DNA of 64,000 nucleotides. It comes from Botryosphaeria dothidea. Taxonomy: Eukaryota > Ascomycota > Dothideomycetes > Botryosphaeriales > Botryosphaeriaceae. The notes beneath the pieces are model-generated. The model was given only the letters and a program-made list of their open reading frames with translations, was not told the origin of the DNA and did no database searches. The position numbers were made by a program, and so were the translations under genes. Numbering within the stretch: position 1 is the first letter of the stretch; the number at the start of each line of letters is the position of its first letter. The stretch is taken from positions 2,604,001-2,668,000 of the forward strand of contig WWBZ02000073.1 in assembly GCA_011503125.2 (NCBI GenBank). Direction: 5' to 3'. Positions 23,385 through 36,483 of the stretch are shown here, in pieces.

Positions 23385-24200
23385 TCATACCACTCCAGCC
23401 GGAGCGTCTCCAGTAGCACTTGGCTCCGCCTCATCCGCTTTGTCTTCCAGTCCCGGCTTCCCAACGTTGGCTCCATCCTTAGAATCATCGTCTTCCTTGA
23501 GATGATGCCCATAGTCCTTCCAAAGCTGCTTGACAGACTTGCCAAACAGGTCTTTCCATAGTTTTTCATCGTATTCCTTCCTTCTCAAGAACTCATTGAT
23601 AGCCATGACGCTTCCATGGCCATATGTCTTTTCCAGATAATCCAGGAAGTAGCCCGTATGCTGGTAGCCAGCATCCCAGTCGCCATCAGCTTCCTGCTTC
23701 CAATGAGGCGGAACGAATCCGCTCCGCAGCCGTACGTAATCCGCAATTCCCTCAATCAGGCCGCCAGGTGCTGTCCCGTGACCATTCCATTGCCAGCAGT
23801 GCACCATCTCATGCCGCAGCACGCCAAGCATCTCCTGCTTCTTCCTCTCCTTTGAGATGTGTGAAATGTACTCCAGCGAGAAATGGATTTCTTTGTGGTC
23901 GTTATCAATATCCTTTCCAGTGGTGTAGGCAACACCGCCCATAGAACGCAGAATCAGAGTGATGGAGCGGACGGGAGGCATGTCCGCGTGTGGAGAATAG
24001 AGCAGCGCAAGGACGCCGGACACGGCCTCCTCCAAGGCTTGGGAGGCATCCAGGTGGGCGAGGAAGGCTTTGGTGCCCTCGTGTGAGAGGTCGCGCAGCT
24101 CCAGACGCAGCAGCGGCTTGCGCTTCGGCACGGGCTTCTTCGTAGCCTCAGGCGCGGGAACGGGCGTCATGGTCTGGAAGTAGACGGGAGGAAGAGGCAT
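23385..24200 (-). CDS. Basic secretory protein (BSP/PBSP) family, putative zinc metallopeptidase
   Basis: A single-exon protein of 271 residues. It has the HEMVHCWQWNGHGTAPGG motif: the two histidines and the glutamate of HExxH would bind zinc and activate water, and the later H/G residues complete the family signature. GGLIEGIADYVRLRSG follows, as in plant and fungal BSP proteins (Pfam BSP). The N-terminal 50 residues are Pro/Lys-rich. The ATG at 24200 gives no hydrophobic signal peptide, so the fungal member may be cytosolic or leave by another route; plant members are secreted defence proteins. The last 35 residues are acidic and low-complexity. It is divergent from STU1 and convergent with SDT1 (281 bases between stops). 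Peptidase activity is assumed from the motif. Confidence 0.85.
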   Translation of the reverse strand: MPLPPVYFQTMTPVPAPEATKKPVPKRKPLLRLELRDLSHEGTKAFLAHLDASQALEEAVSGVLALLYSPHADMPPVRSITLILRSMGGVAYTTGKDIDNDHKEIHFSLEYISHISKERKKQEMLGVLRHEMVHCWQWNGHGTAPGGLIEGIADYVRLRSGFVPPHWKQEADGDWDAGYQHTGYFLDYLEKTYGHGSVMAINEFLRRKEYDEKLWKDLFGKSVKQLWKDYGHHLKEDDDSKDGANVGKPGLEDKADEAEPSATGDAPAGVV

Positions 24201-24739
24201 GCTGGTTCTGGTAGCGCAGTGCGGTACCTGCTGAATATAGCGCGCCCCAAGCGGTAGGACGTTGGCAACGGCGTCAGCGATATACGCAAGGGCACTGTGA
24301 GTCAGGGATGCGGGGAGCAAGGGACGAAGCCAGGCTGCACCCAGGCTGCAATGAAGCTACGTCGCCGCACAAGTCGTAGCCGGCAGACAACGGGGCGAGG
24401 GTGTGAAACACGTGCTGAGCAAGCGAAGTTAATGGCTATGAGAATACGGTCGCCTCATTCGGGCGACACGAGCTTCCAGCGCTCCCGGACGGACGAACCG
24501 GAGGACTGCAGCAAGAAGGCAACGGGCATGTTTGTCATCGCCACGAGCAGCAGGTTCATCATTTGCGCGCACAGAGGCTGGGCGCAGTCGGAACGCTGCT
24601 GAGCAAGGGCGGTAGCGACGAGAGTGGGGCGAAGCCTGGGTGCCCGGTCAGCACGGCTGCTGCCCGGGCGGCTTTTCCCAAACAAACTCCACCGTCAACA
24701 GACCCTCAACACCACCGCACCGCCTGCGCCAACGCCACC
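24201..24739. promoter_or_regulatory. Divergent promoter between BSP-family gene and STU1
   Basis: A 539-base region between divergent genes. It is GC-rich, with no coding potential I trust; upstream in-frame codons of both genes fall in it but lack a good ATG. Confidence 0.5.
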
Positions 24740-27700
24740 ATGGAGGACCAGGCAGAGAGCCTTCTGGCTACGCTGAAGAAGTCGTCGGCCCCGATCGACC
24801 AGAAATTGACACAATTCAACAGCCTCAAGAGCAGCATCAAGCATTTGCGCGTCCCCCAGGAGTGCACGACAACCATCTTCGAATGCGTGCGCCTTGCCAT
24901 CGCCGCGCAAACATCGTCCACCCTCGTGTCCACCGGCTTCTCGACCCTCGGACACCTCGTCAAGCGCCTACACTTGCAGAGCCAGACCCAGATCACCGCC
25001 CAGCAGTCCAACCAGCTGCTGCCCGTCCTCCTGGACCGGTTAGGCGATGCGCGCGAGAACCACCGCAATGCCGCGTCCCAGGCGTTGTCTGACATCTGGC
25101 CCTACAACCACGCGGGTGTCGAGAGCATAGTCCGCGAGGGCGCATTAGGCGGCACCAACAGCCGCGCGAAAGAGGTGGCTATGCAATGGGTCGTCAAGGT
25201 CAGAGCTCGAACGCGCGCGCGCTCAAGATTTTGTTGTGTAACAAACAAACTGACCCCGCATAGATGCACGCGAGCGACAACCTCCCCTTCAAGAGCTTCA
25301 CTCCGTACCTTGTGGCCAATCTTGAAGATCCGGATGGCATGGTCAGAGAGACCGCGAAATCTGCCGTCGTGGAATTGTTCAGGTGCGCCTGCGCGCTGCC
25401 TGGTTTTGCGTGGGAGACTATGCTGACGAAGCCACAGGAACGCGCCCGATAACGCGAAAAACGATCTCAAGAAAAAGATGAACAGCCACAACGTGCGGAA
25501 GACGATCGCCAATTACATCATAGCTAATCTTGGCCTCCCCGGCGCGGTCGAAGTGGATGCGAAGGCCTCCACCGCCTCTGGACCTGCCTTGGACGCCGGC
25601 ATGTCGGACAGCGTCGGCCCGGAAGCGCGACCCGCTCCTTCCGAGACCATCTCCATGGAGCCCTTGTATGTTTACGGCCACAAGGAGGTAGAAGAAATTT
25701 TCCGGGAGATGCACCAGCATTTTGATGGACGGGAGACGGAGCACAATTGGTTGCCTAGAGAAAAGTCCATCCTGAAGATCCGCCGTATGCTCAAGGGAAA
25801 TGCGCCAAAGGATCACGAAGCCGCGTTTGTTGCAGGCGTCCTGAGCCTGCGTGATGGTATGCTCAAGGTCTGCAATTCGCTAAGAACGACACACGCCTCC
25901 AACGGATGTCAACTGGTGCAAGAACTCGCACGGACACTCGGCCCTCTTATCGACCCCATGGTGGAGATCATGTTGCAAAACTTCATCAAAATGAGTGCCA
26001 ATACCAAGAACATTGCCGCGCAGAACGGAAATACGACGGTCGACATAATTTTTGCTCACGCTTCTTACAATAACAGAATGATGGCGCACGTGGGCTTTGC
26101 TGTTGCGGATAAGAACGTGCAGCCACGCATTTTCTCGGCAGGATGGCTGAAGACCCTCTTCCAAAAGAACGCTGCACACAAAGGCCACTTCGAGCATGTT
26201 GGAGGACTGGACTCCGCTATCAATATTATCAAGAAGGGACTTATCGACGCCAATCCCAAAGTCCGCGAAAACTTCAGGGCAACATACTGGGCCTTTGCCA
26301 AGATGTGGCCTGACAGGGCTGAAGCTATTATGGATTCTCTGGATGCCAAGGCGCAATCTTTGCTTCAGAAGGATTCCAATAACCCCAATGCTTCGGTCGG
26401 CTCTGCGGCTGGCAAGGGAACGATATCCAAGCTCAAGTCACAGGCGTCCCGCTCATCTCTTAAAGACACTATTGCGGCGCAAAGGAAGGCTGCTCTTGCG
26501 GCTAAGAAGATGCCAGACCGGCCCGGTTCGGCGCAGGCTACCTTTTCTCCCGTCAAATCAGCCTCAACTCAGGAGCGTCCCGCCGCTGGCTCACTCTCCA
26601 AATCCTACCATGGTCGCCCACCATCTGCGCTGTCAAACTCCAGAACACAGGCTGGAGATAAATCATCATCAGCCAGCTCTGGAGGCGGTTCCTTGACCGC
26701 CAAGCCAGTCCGTAGGCCACGTATGGCACCGCGCCCTCAGACCGCAGACCCTTATGCTTCTAGGAATCGGAATGCCCAGCAAACGGAGACGCCCTCTATG
26801 AGCCCGGCCGGTAGCCCAGAAAAGAGCACAGCCAAGAAGGCCAGCACTTTAAGAGGGAGACCACGCGCGCCGTCTAACAAGAATAGTCCTATCACTAGCC
26901 CGCCACGGCCAAAGTCCCGTTTGGAAGCCATGCACCGCAAGTCTCCTAGCGTGGGCAGCGTGACAGCAAGCCCGTCTAAGGTGGAAGATCTCACCATGGT
27001 CATGCCATACCGGCAGCGACCTTCCCTAGACAAAGCCATGACGGATGGTCGACTTGACAGTCACACGGATGATGATAGCTTCACTATGGTGATCCCGAAG
27101 GTCGATTTCTCCAGGTCTGAGAACCAGAGGTTTTCACCACATGCGAGCCCCTCCAAGATTCCTTCGCCACGCCCCCTTTCCTTGTCCGCAAGTCTCGGTA
27201 TCAGCTCGCCGGAACTCCGAGCCCTCGCGCAGAACAAGACTCCGAAGCCCAAGTCACCCGAACGTGCATCTGCTAACGACCCTATCTCCACGGAGGAGGT
27301 CAAGGTCTACGAGGATCCCTTTTCTGGCGAGGCTCAAAGGCCGTCAGATGACGAGAAGCCTGTCTTGGAGGAGTTGCCTGTGAACGAGCAGAACCGCGAT
27401 CGCCGTATGAGCAGCGAAACCCCCGACCCTGAGCAGGGCGACTCAAGCGATAGCCAGAAATGCAACGGTGCAGCGAACGGAGGTGAGGAGGTTGTGCAGG
27501 ACAGGGCAGAGGTCCTTCGCACCCGCCGCCTGCTGGCTAGCGGAATCGAGCGCATTCGGGCCAAGACTCTCGATGCCCACGGTTTCCGTCGTCTGCAGGA
27601 CGTCGTCAAGGGCGACCTTGACATCTGGGGCGAGCAAGACCAGCGCTTCGGCGAGCTCTTGATAGCTCTGCTCGAGTACTTGGAATCACCCGTCGATACG

Positions 27701-28312
27701 AAGACACCTAACATCAAGGCCCAGAACTTGAAGACCCAGGTCCTCGGCACCATCCGGGCCATGCTTATGCTCCACCGCAAGAAGTCCGGCCCTTACTACG
27801 CCCGCGCTCTTTGCTCCGTGCTCGCTGCCCGCGCCCAGTGGGACACAGCCAGCCACATCACCACCGAAATCGAGAAGACGGCCGATGAGATCGTCAAGTA
27901 CGGCCAGCCCGCCGACCTGATCTCGGGCATCCTCGACTTCCTCGACTCGGCCAACGCACCCAACTCGCCCGCCTCGGCCGTTTCGTCCGACCAGAGCCGG
28001 CCCGCGTCCGCTTCGCCGTCGCCGCGCACCGTCACTCTGTCCTTGCAGACCTTGTCCAGCCTGCTCCAGGTCTCCGCCGCCAAGAACGTTCCCGTCACCG
28101 AGGCGCAGGCGCAGCAGCTTGGCCGTCTGGCTGTCAAATTCCTTGGCAGCCTGGACCCGGATGTCAGGAGGGCCGACATGGACTACTGCGTTCAGCTGCA
28201 CGAGCGGTTGGGCGGCGAGCAGGATGGTGGCTTCTGGAAGGCGGTGAGCGGTGCGGATAAGGGCCATTTGAACCTCATCACGTACTATCTTGCTAGAAGG
28301 AACAAGGCTTAG
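24740..28312 (+). CDS. STU1: CLASP-family microtubule-stabilising protein STU1
   Basis: Microtubule plus-end and spindle protein that suppresses catastrophe and supports interpolar microtubules. Three exons give 1150 residues: 24740-25198, 25264-25382 and 25438-28312. The N-terminus is a TOG/HEAT-repeat array (DRLGDARENHRNAASQALSD; LVANLEDPDGMVRETAKSA). A second CLASP_N-type domain lies around 25680-26370 and includes WAFAKMWPDRAEAIMDSL. A Ser/Pro/Arg-rich linker of about 350 residues, typical for microtubule-lattice binding, follows. The C-terminus is a helical domain that ends LNLITYYLARRNKA. Length and order match other ascomycete STU1 proteins. The ATG at 24740 is the first in frame ahead of the conserved helix MEDQAESLLATLKKS. 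I am sure of the family. Confidence 0.94.
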
Positions 28313-31300
28313 AGCTTGCCGGTTGTTCGAAACGGTAAGGTTTGAGTTGCAATCTTTCTTTCTCTTTGGGATCTTTTGTCGGGGACCAGGTAAAAAGGAA
28401 AGGAGGACACGGCCGCTTGATTGGAAGCGAGGGGTATCAGGAGCAAAAAGGGGAGTCTTGTTGGAACGTTCGATCGTTCGTTGCGCTTTTGTGTTGTTCG
28501 AGCACTACAGCGTGGCAGAAGAAGAGTTTTGATTCTCTGGCAAACGAAGCGAAGAACTCGATGAGAGCAAGAAAAAAAAAGTTTCGGCGCTGGATTTGGT
28601 GGCTTGGATGATGAGGAAATTTGCGGCAGTGCAGGCGTTTTTCCCCCTCTCTGACCTCTATACACCTTTGATGGACAAGATTTTCCTTTTTGCCTCGTCC
28701 TCATTTCTTGGTCTTTCTTCCCCTTTTTTCACTTTATTGCTGCAGACGAGCGGGCTGGTTGCGGTAGTTTTTCCTCGAAGCTATTTTCTTGTTGTTGGAG
28801 GGGTTTCCTTACGGCCTTTACAGTATACCATACCACCTTCCTTCTTCTTCCCCCTCGGATTTGCCCGCTCCAGCGAATTCTAGTTGGTTTTTTTCCCCTC
28901 GGTTTTATTCGTTTAGGGTTGTTTGGGGATCGTAGGGATTCGGAGGGAGGCGTTTTTGAGCGGTATACCTAGCTTTTATTGTTGCTTTTCTTGGGGTTTC
29001 TCTCAAGATTATTTTTCTTTCCTTGTTTCTTTTGAACAGTGTTCGTTCTTCATAGGGTGTATAGTCCTTGTTTAATGCTACGGTCTCTTTTTTGAAATTC
29101 TCCCGTGTCATCGGACGTTGCTCAACTTTTTGGTGAGGGCATATGCTTCTGTGAGGTTAGCCTCCGGAAGAAAAAAGCAACCTGAAGTCAAAAAAAGGTG
29201 GCAAGCCACGTTTTCTTTTCTTCTTCATGTCGATCAGGCGAGTCAAGCTTCTTCCGCGGGCCGCTGTGGATCTCTCTCTAATAAGGGGCGGGGGCGTCGG
29301 AACGGAACGACTCGAGGACAGGTGTTTCATGAAGAGAGTCAGTTCTGGGCTGGGAGGGAAGATGTGAAAGAATGAAGCAAGTATTGCCGACATGGTTATT
29401 ACTTCTTCCATTGGGGAGGACAGAGTGGTACAGACGGGCTCGTTCGCCTATATGTGAGCGTTGTTATACATGATGATATCCCAGCAGTCACCGGCACGTG
29501 GTGGGTTGGTGTCAAGGCCGGGTGCCGGCATGAAGACTCAGGGATGCGGAGAGGTACGTACGTTTGTGCGAGCTGTTTTGTGGCTGAAAAAAGGCGTGCG
29601 TTTGAGCCACCCGGTTCCGAGGCAGCGCCCCGCTTGCTGGATGGTGGGTGTGTATCTCTGGTCTTCCCGCTGCCCCCCGGGGTCATAATATAGGGCTGTT
29701 ATGGCACGCCTGGGTCGCAGATGTTTTCGCTGATTTTACTGCATTTGGCAAGAGGATAGTGTGGAGCTCGATCTATCATTGGTTCTTACGCCAACCCCGC
29801 GAATGCATCGTGAGTCTCGCGTCTACGTAGGTATGTATGTACTCTTGCCCCCTGGACGTCGTCGTGTCTATCGTATTGCGGTTCCTGTCACTTGCGTGCA
29901 TGAGGGGTGGTGCTAGAGGATGACGCGCATGATCCGGAAATTGAGCAGAAGGATATGGGTGTGTAGGACGCAGGGGGATAACTTAGGGGAAGTCTGGTGG
30001 GAGGACATCATTCGTCGGGAATAAGGGGGGAAACAAGCAGGAACTGTAGGCTGAGGGAGGGCAGCGAAATGTGGCTGGCGGGGTTTTGTTTCTTCGGGAA
30101 GGTCAGGTCTGCCATGCTTCTTGGTAGTACGTGCGATGCTGAGTGGCAGCGGCGTATGCAGCATCGGGATTGTGCAGAACAGAAGGTGACGTTCTGGGCG
30201 CACGGCGAGGACAACACATGCCTTGACATCTCGCCGGTGCGACGGTGGCTAAATCGTGAATGCTCGGATAAATCAGACGGGTGGGATGTTGAGAGGTGGG
30301 ATGTGGGATGCCGTTCCTGGTGGCTGCTGAGCTCTGCAATGAGAGGTCGAGGACGTGATGCCGTGCTCTGGTGGGCTTGGATCTCTGTGTTCTCGGCAGG
30401 CGTTCATGCAGGCACAATTGTCAGCTTCAAAATCCAGGTCTGGTCCATCCCACGCCTCTCGGTACCCTTCTTCGATAGTGGGCATTGATAGCGAACATCG
30501 GGATACCCGAACGGCGTGACGGAGACCCCCTTTTACACGGGCTCAGGGCAGCGATCGCCAGCCCCTCGCTGATGTTTCGATAAATGTGAGGTGAGTGTTT
30601 CTATAAGTGGGGATGCAGTGGTCACCATTTAGAAATCGATGCCCGAGGCAGCAAGGCGCGGAGACGGGCGGCCGGGAGGGGAAGCGTGTGCCGAAACAAG
30701 GCCAGCGATTAATATCCGAAGTTATGAACTACGGCAACGGTGCCTGAGAATGCGTAAGCCTCTCCCGGCGGCGTCTGCCCCATCCCCCCATCGCCAGCGG
30801 AGGCGGCCAACCCCCCAGGGGACCCTGCAGATTCGTATCGACGAAGCTTGGTGGCCTCCGCTCTGTTGCGCGCGCTGGGTGTGGAGAGCGCGATGGCTGC
30901 GTCCCCCAGATTTTGGCATTGGCAGGGCGCGGAACGGTGGGGCCCAGGACAGAGGAGAGTTGAAACACTTGTCATATGTCAGGTCCCTTCCGCTGGAAGC
31001 TCGTCCAAGGCTCATTGGATGCTCGGCATCTTCCACGCCGTTGCGGGCGAGGCCCAGGGCCGGGCTGTCCAGACTCGCGCGGTGGGGCAGATCTCAGCAG
31101 CAAGCTCGCGGGAGCGCGAGGGCGGGAGCGCGGTGCGAAGACCGTGTGTGGTGGATATATAGCGGCGCATCGCGCGCACAGGAGCGCCGGGAGATGAGCT
31201 CTGCGGCAGATCCAGATCCTGCAAATTTGGAGATCCCCACGGCATGGCAGCGTCCACATCGCGCGGCCGCGGCGGCGTGCAGGAGGGAGGGTCGGACGGC

Positions 31301-32572
31301 AAGACACGTGTGCAGGGGAGCTGGTGTTCCCTCCTGAAACAACATTCAGACTGCGGCCAGGGCTGGTGGTTTCAAGGCCCTGCCGCCGCGACTCAGCGTG
31401 CGTCTTGGAGGGCGACCGCCCCGGGCAGATCACGAAATGTGACCAGCAGCAAGCACGGCCTGGCCGATGCCTATTTTTGCGCGAGCGCTGGCCAGGAGGC
31501 ACGCTGAGTGGGCGGGTGCGCGGCGTCGTGGCTGCTCTGCCGCGCCCTCCGGGATGCTTGGCCGCAGCTCACGTTAGACTGCGATCGTGACAATCGTGGG
31601 CGCGCCTGCGAGCATCCGCCTGACTCGCCCGCGCGACGGCCGCCGTCGTACAGGTCTTGGGCGTGTTGTTTGCCTGCAGCAGCAGCCGCAAGCAGAAACA
31701 AGAGCAGCCTGCTCCGCGATGGGGCGAGTTTCAAGACGGCCGATGGCTGCGCCTGGAAGGTGTGCAGCGCGGCGTGTGAGTGGGCGGCTGCATGGCGGCT
31801 GCTCACTACAAGGTGCCCTGTCTATCCGCTGCTCGCTGCCCGCATCGCTGACGGCGGCGTCGAGGGCAGCAGCAGTGGCTTGCAGCACGCTGGCTGGCTG
31901 GCGCTCATCGCGGCCGGTGTTGGGGCGCGCGCCGATTCGCGGGCGGCGGCGAGCAGGACGGCGGATTAGTAGCAGTTGATGAGGAGAGCGGGCTGGACTA
32001 CTGATCCTTTATGTGAAGGTCGCGCAGTAGTACGTACTCTTGCACGCGGCACCGGCGGGCGATGGTCGGCAGGCAGGGCGCGGCAGGCCTGGCGGTGGTG
32101 AGGAGAGTGCTGGTGTGTAGCGGGACCCTGACTTATGTCTTTTCGGGCTAGCTGGCGCAGCGCAGCCAGTTAGCTCTCGTCCACCCCCGGGCCCGATTAG
32201 ACCATCGCCATCCGCTCGACGCCCTCCAGACGGCCGCGAGCCCTGCTGCGACTGCGACCGTACGACTTTCTCCTCTCTCTTGCGCTGAGACGGGCCCAGT
32301 CTGCCCGCCCGCCTCCTCACAGCTCGCCGCGCCCTGTCATGCGAGCGCCCGCAATTGCCCTCCATACCACCTGCCGCGGCCTCCCTTAATCCAGCCCGCC
32401 CGTGGCCCCGAGCCCGTAGAGCCTCTCCCAGCGCGAGCCCGCGAGCCCTCCGCAGAGACGCGCAGCCCTACCGCTCCTCTGGGTCTCGCGAACCACCACC
32501 CTTCGCCCTCCACGCTCCGCGCACCTTGCTCCTGCCCGCCGCCCTGAAGACCGTCTGCTGCACCCCGCCACC
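28313..32572. other. 4.3 kb gene-poor region between STU1 and the RhoGAP gene
   Basis: The first 800 bases are T-rich and look like 3' UTR and terminator sequence of STU1. From about 30600 to 32350 the DNA is GC-rich with many overlapping frames on both strands (largest 30639-31337 plus, 30972-31502 minus). These are Arg/Ala/Ser-rich and resemble no protein. Just before 32573 the sequence is CT-rich, a likely leader of the RhoGAP gene. The region may hold a long promoter, 5' leader or non-coding transcript; nothing in the sequence decides. Confidence 0.4.
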
Positions 32573-35500
32573 ATGGAGTCGCCCGGCGCTTACCCAGACT
32601 CGCCCGGCATGGACGATATGGACGTCATCTACCACTGCAAGGGCTGCGGCGAGGTACGCCTTCCCCGCTCAATTGGGATGTTGGAACGTCGCTAATGTCT
32701 TGCAAGATCTTGGAAGAAGGCAAGGCCTTTGAGCTAGGTACGGACGGATTCCTCACTTTCCCCTGACCCCAGAAAAGCTCCCCTCGCGAGACTTCCTCCG
32801 CGTCGCTGCCATGAGCGATACTGACCACGACGACCTAGCCGGCAACCGATGGCATATCGACTGCTTCCGCTGCAACACCTGCGGCACCCTGCTCGACTCG
32901 GACGCGAACCTCCTGCTGCTCGGCGACGGCTCCCTGATCTGCAACAACTGCACCTACAGCTGCAGCGCCTGCAACAACAAGATTGAAGATCTAGCCATCC
33001 TCACCGGCGACCAGGCCTTCTGTGCGAGCTGCTTCCGATGCCGCAACTGCAAGCGCAAGATCGAGAACCTCCGCTATGCGAGGACCTCTCAGGGCATCTT
33101 CTGCATGAGCTGTCATGAATCGCTCATGGCTCGACGGCGGAAAAAAACCAAAGCTCAACGCCAGCAGGCTGACAGCAAGGCTCCCATGGTGCTGGACAAG
33201 TCGCTGCCCGCTCTCCCCCCGAGCGCCGTGCCGACCAGTGCCTTCTCGCCAGAATTGGAGACTCCGCCGGAAATTGACACTCCAGACGAGCTGTCTCCCC
33301 GCCCTCGCGCGGCGACCTCTGGTGCTAGTGTGAACTTGCGCCGCGAGGCCTCGCCCGCGTCGGCCGATAGCCCTAGCGGTAAGGTAGTGCGCGGTGGCCA
33401 TGAAAGTGGAGGGCTGACAGGAGCTGTAGAACCGCAAACTCTCCCCGCGAGCACGTACAGGGAAAAGAGGAGGTCTGCCATGCCAATGTCCACCAACTTC
33501 GATGACCCCGACGGAATGTTCGCCAATGTGCCTTTTGCGCTTGACCCGAACCCCGCCCCTGGGCCCTCTCCGTTGGCCGACAGCAGGACCTACAATGTGG
33601 AGGAGGACAAGAAGAACCAGCGGGACTACTTCAATGGCGGAAAGCCTGGCACTTCCTCGCATCGGGACTTGTTGAAGGAGAAGTCCGGATCCTCGAGGTC
33701 CAGTTCTTTGGAAAGGAGGAGCAAGTCCACCTCGAGCCCTCACATTGCCTTCCAGGAGAAGGGCCGGGTTGCTTCCAGTGATCGCATGGACACTGTCCGC
33801 CGCAAAGACATTGGCTCCGCGAACGCGTCCCCCAATGTTGGAAGCGACAGGCCCCGTGTCCAGCACTCCACGTCCGCCTCCACTGCGGGCTCTTTGGGTG
33901 AAGGCTTCAAGCTGCAAGAAGTACCGAAAGACAGGAAGGCCAGCAGGACTAGGTCGAGATCCGACCTCCGTTCGCCAGACGAGAGCGTATCATCAGCTCG
34001 CAAGGATGCCTCGGAATCGAGTGCTATTACATCTCCAGTCAGTACCAACTCCAGCTACACGCCCACGTCGCAAGAGTACGAGCGCACGGACGATCATCAC
34101 CATGCGTCTGCTCCCTTCTCCGCCTCAGCCATCGAAAGGCCCAAGAGGGGTGATTCTCTCGGCGCGCCTCAAAGGTCCAATACCGGAGGTCACTCCTCGC
34201 CGGCCACGCCCACTGGCCCCCGGCCTGGTGCCCATGAGCGCAAGGCATCTACCAGCTCTGCTCTAGCTAATCGCGACATTAACACCCTCTCGCACATGAA
34301 TGGTGGTCTAACTATTTCCAAGCCTGTGGAGTCGCCCACATCTAGGAGTATCATGGATGGCCCGCCCCCGCGATCCGCTACGCGCCCAGTTCTTAGCTCC
34401 AAAGATACTAGTGAGTCGTTCACGACGCCTAGAGCCCCGCCGCCGCCTCCCGGCAGCGGTGGCCACCGGCCGCATGAATCGATTAGTAGCACCATCAGCG
34501 ACGGCTCGACACACCCGATGTCGCCCTCGCTTTTGCGCTACAGTGCAGGTGGCGAGTTCTCGGTGGATGAAGATATGGCTCGCATCTTCAGGGATAACGA
34601 AGAAAATCACTCGTCAGTTCTCCGACGTGTTTCGAACGCCGTTAAACATGGCCGCAGTTTTAGTGACAGAGGATCCAGGTCTTCCCTATCGCAAAAGTGG
34701 AAATCGCCACACAACGGCTCCGTGGATATTAGCAGCCCTACCTCAGCCTCGCCGGATGCCAAGGATGACCCAGCTTACCTCAGGGCTCAGCTTCGCCAGG
34801 CGCAGCAGCGCATTAACGAGCTTGAGGTTGAGGTCGATAAGCTTAACGAATCGGCCAGCAAATCCTCTGATATTAAGCAGGTGAACTCAGAACTGAAGGA
34901 GAAGCGATCTACGATTGCAGTTTTGGACACGCAGCGCGAGGTCGTCATGCGCGAGTTGGATATCATGACCGAGCATTTGAAGGCTGCCAAGGACCAGCAA
35001 CGCCCATTGGATCTCCAGGCTTTCCAGTCCGCGTTCTTCCGTGATTTCGCCTCTGAACTCGAGAAGTTCAAGTCTAAGGCTCGGGTCGAGATTGAGGAAT
35101 TGGTGCAAAAGCGGAACGAAGTCAACGACGATATTCTGAACCTCATAAAGATGAAGGATAAGGGCTACCAGGAGTATGAATCTCTCAGCCAGAAAAATAC
35201 CCAGTTGGCCCAGCTCAACAACCAGCTCGTGGAGACGATCCAGGATCTCTACAAGTCGTCTGCTCGCGGTCCCAACGGCTCGGCAGCTAGCAACCCTCTG
35301 GGTATCTACACGACTAACGGCAAGGACAAGTCCGACGTTTCCATTTCCGAGATCGAGAAGGCCGTGAAGGAGCACCAGATGAACCGCCTCGCTGAGGACA
35401 TGGAGCAGTCCACAATTGAATCAGCGCCCAAGATCGTTGTCATTCCTAAGCAGAAGGCGAACAAGTTCAACTGGAAGAAGGGCGGCCAGGCCGTTGCCAA

Positions 35501-36483
35501 GAACGTCACCAAGGGTCTTAAGGGTGCATTTGCATCTCAACAACCAATGAATCAGCATGACGCTCTTACGGTCGGAGGCGCACCTTATGGATCCCTGCAA
35601 CCTGGCAATACCCCCTTGCTGGAACCCTCGGCTGCGCAGAAGGCTGGTGAACGTGGCTTTGGCTTCTTCGGCAGCGGTCAGAAGGCCCAGCAGAGGCCTA
35701 TTCAGAAGCCTATGCACAATCATAACAATAGCACAGCTCAACTCGCGGCTGCCGACGGGCTGTTCGGTTCTGACCTTTCGGAACGCTGCGATTTCGAGAA
35801 GGCCACTATCCCGAGCATTGTCCGCAGGTGTATCCAGGAGGTCGAACTCAGAGGTAAATATCCACATTATTTCGACGAACAAAATGACTTCCTTGATATA
35901 TTAACAGAATCGCAGGTGTGGACGTTGAGGGTATCTACCGTAAGAGCGGTGGCTCTGGCCAGGTGAACCAGGTGCGCGCTGGCTTCGAGAAGGACCCTGA
36001 ATACGACATTTCCGACCCGGATCTCGACATTCATGCCGTCACTTCTGCCCTGAAGCAGTACTTCCGCAGGCTACCGAACCCTCTTATTACGTTCGAAGTC
36101 TACGATGAGCTTCTCGCGGCCGGCCAATTTCAAGATATTGATAAGCTCGTGCCGGCCATGCGTTCCGCCATCGATAACCTTCCACAACACCACAGGGATT
36201 GCCTTGAGTTCCTCGTCTTCCATTTGGCCCGTGTGATGGAGCACAAGAAGGACAACCTGGTAAGTTTTCCCGTCTTACTCGTTTACTTTCGGTGACATGT
36301 GCTTACTCTGTCAAGATGACGGCTGTCAACCTTGCTGTCGTCTTCGCCCCGACTGTCATGCGCCCGCAGTCGATCGAACGCGAGATGACAGACATGGGAC
36401 CCCAGCGTATGGCCATCCAAGCGCTTCTGGAGAACAACAAGGCGGTCTTCGCTCCCGAACACGAGGTCGTGAACCAATTGTAA
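32573..36483 (+). CDS. LIM-LIM-RhoGAP protein (Rga1/Rga2-like Rho GTPase activator)
   Basis: GTPase-activating protein for Rho/Cdc42-type GTPases in polarity and septation. Five exons join in phase: 32573-32653, 32707-32737 (31 bases), 32839-35853, 35916-36259 and 36316-36483, giving 1212 residues. LIM1 begins at YHCKGCGE (about residues 20-75). LIM2 follows (about 77-130), with a cysteine at the usual third-ligand histidine (FCASCFRC). A Ser/Pro-rich disordered region of about 500 residues leads to a coiled coil (LRQAQQRINELEVEVDKLNE onward). The RhoGAP domain is C-terminal, from about residue 990. It has the arginine finger in GIYRKSG and the VFAPTVMRP block. Two LIM domains rather than three favour Rga1/Rga2 over Lrg1. 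The first LIM domain exists only after removing introns 1 and 2, which confirms the model. Confidence 0.93.

Noticed and set aside
30639..31337. Long open frames on both strands in the GC-rich gap
   Set aside because: Arg/Ala/Ser-rich composition with no motif; several overlapping frames are open at once, which is expected from GC-rich DNA with few stops.
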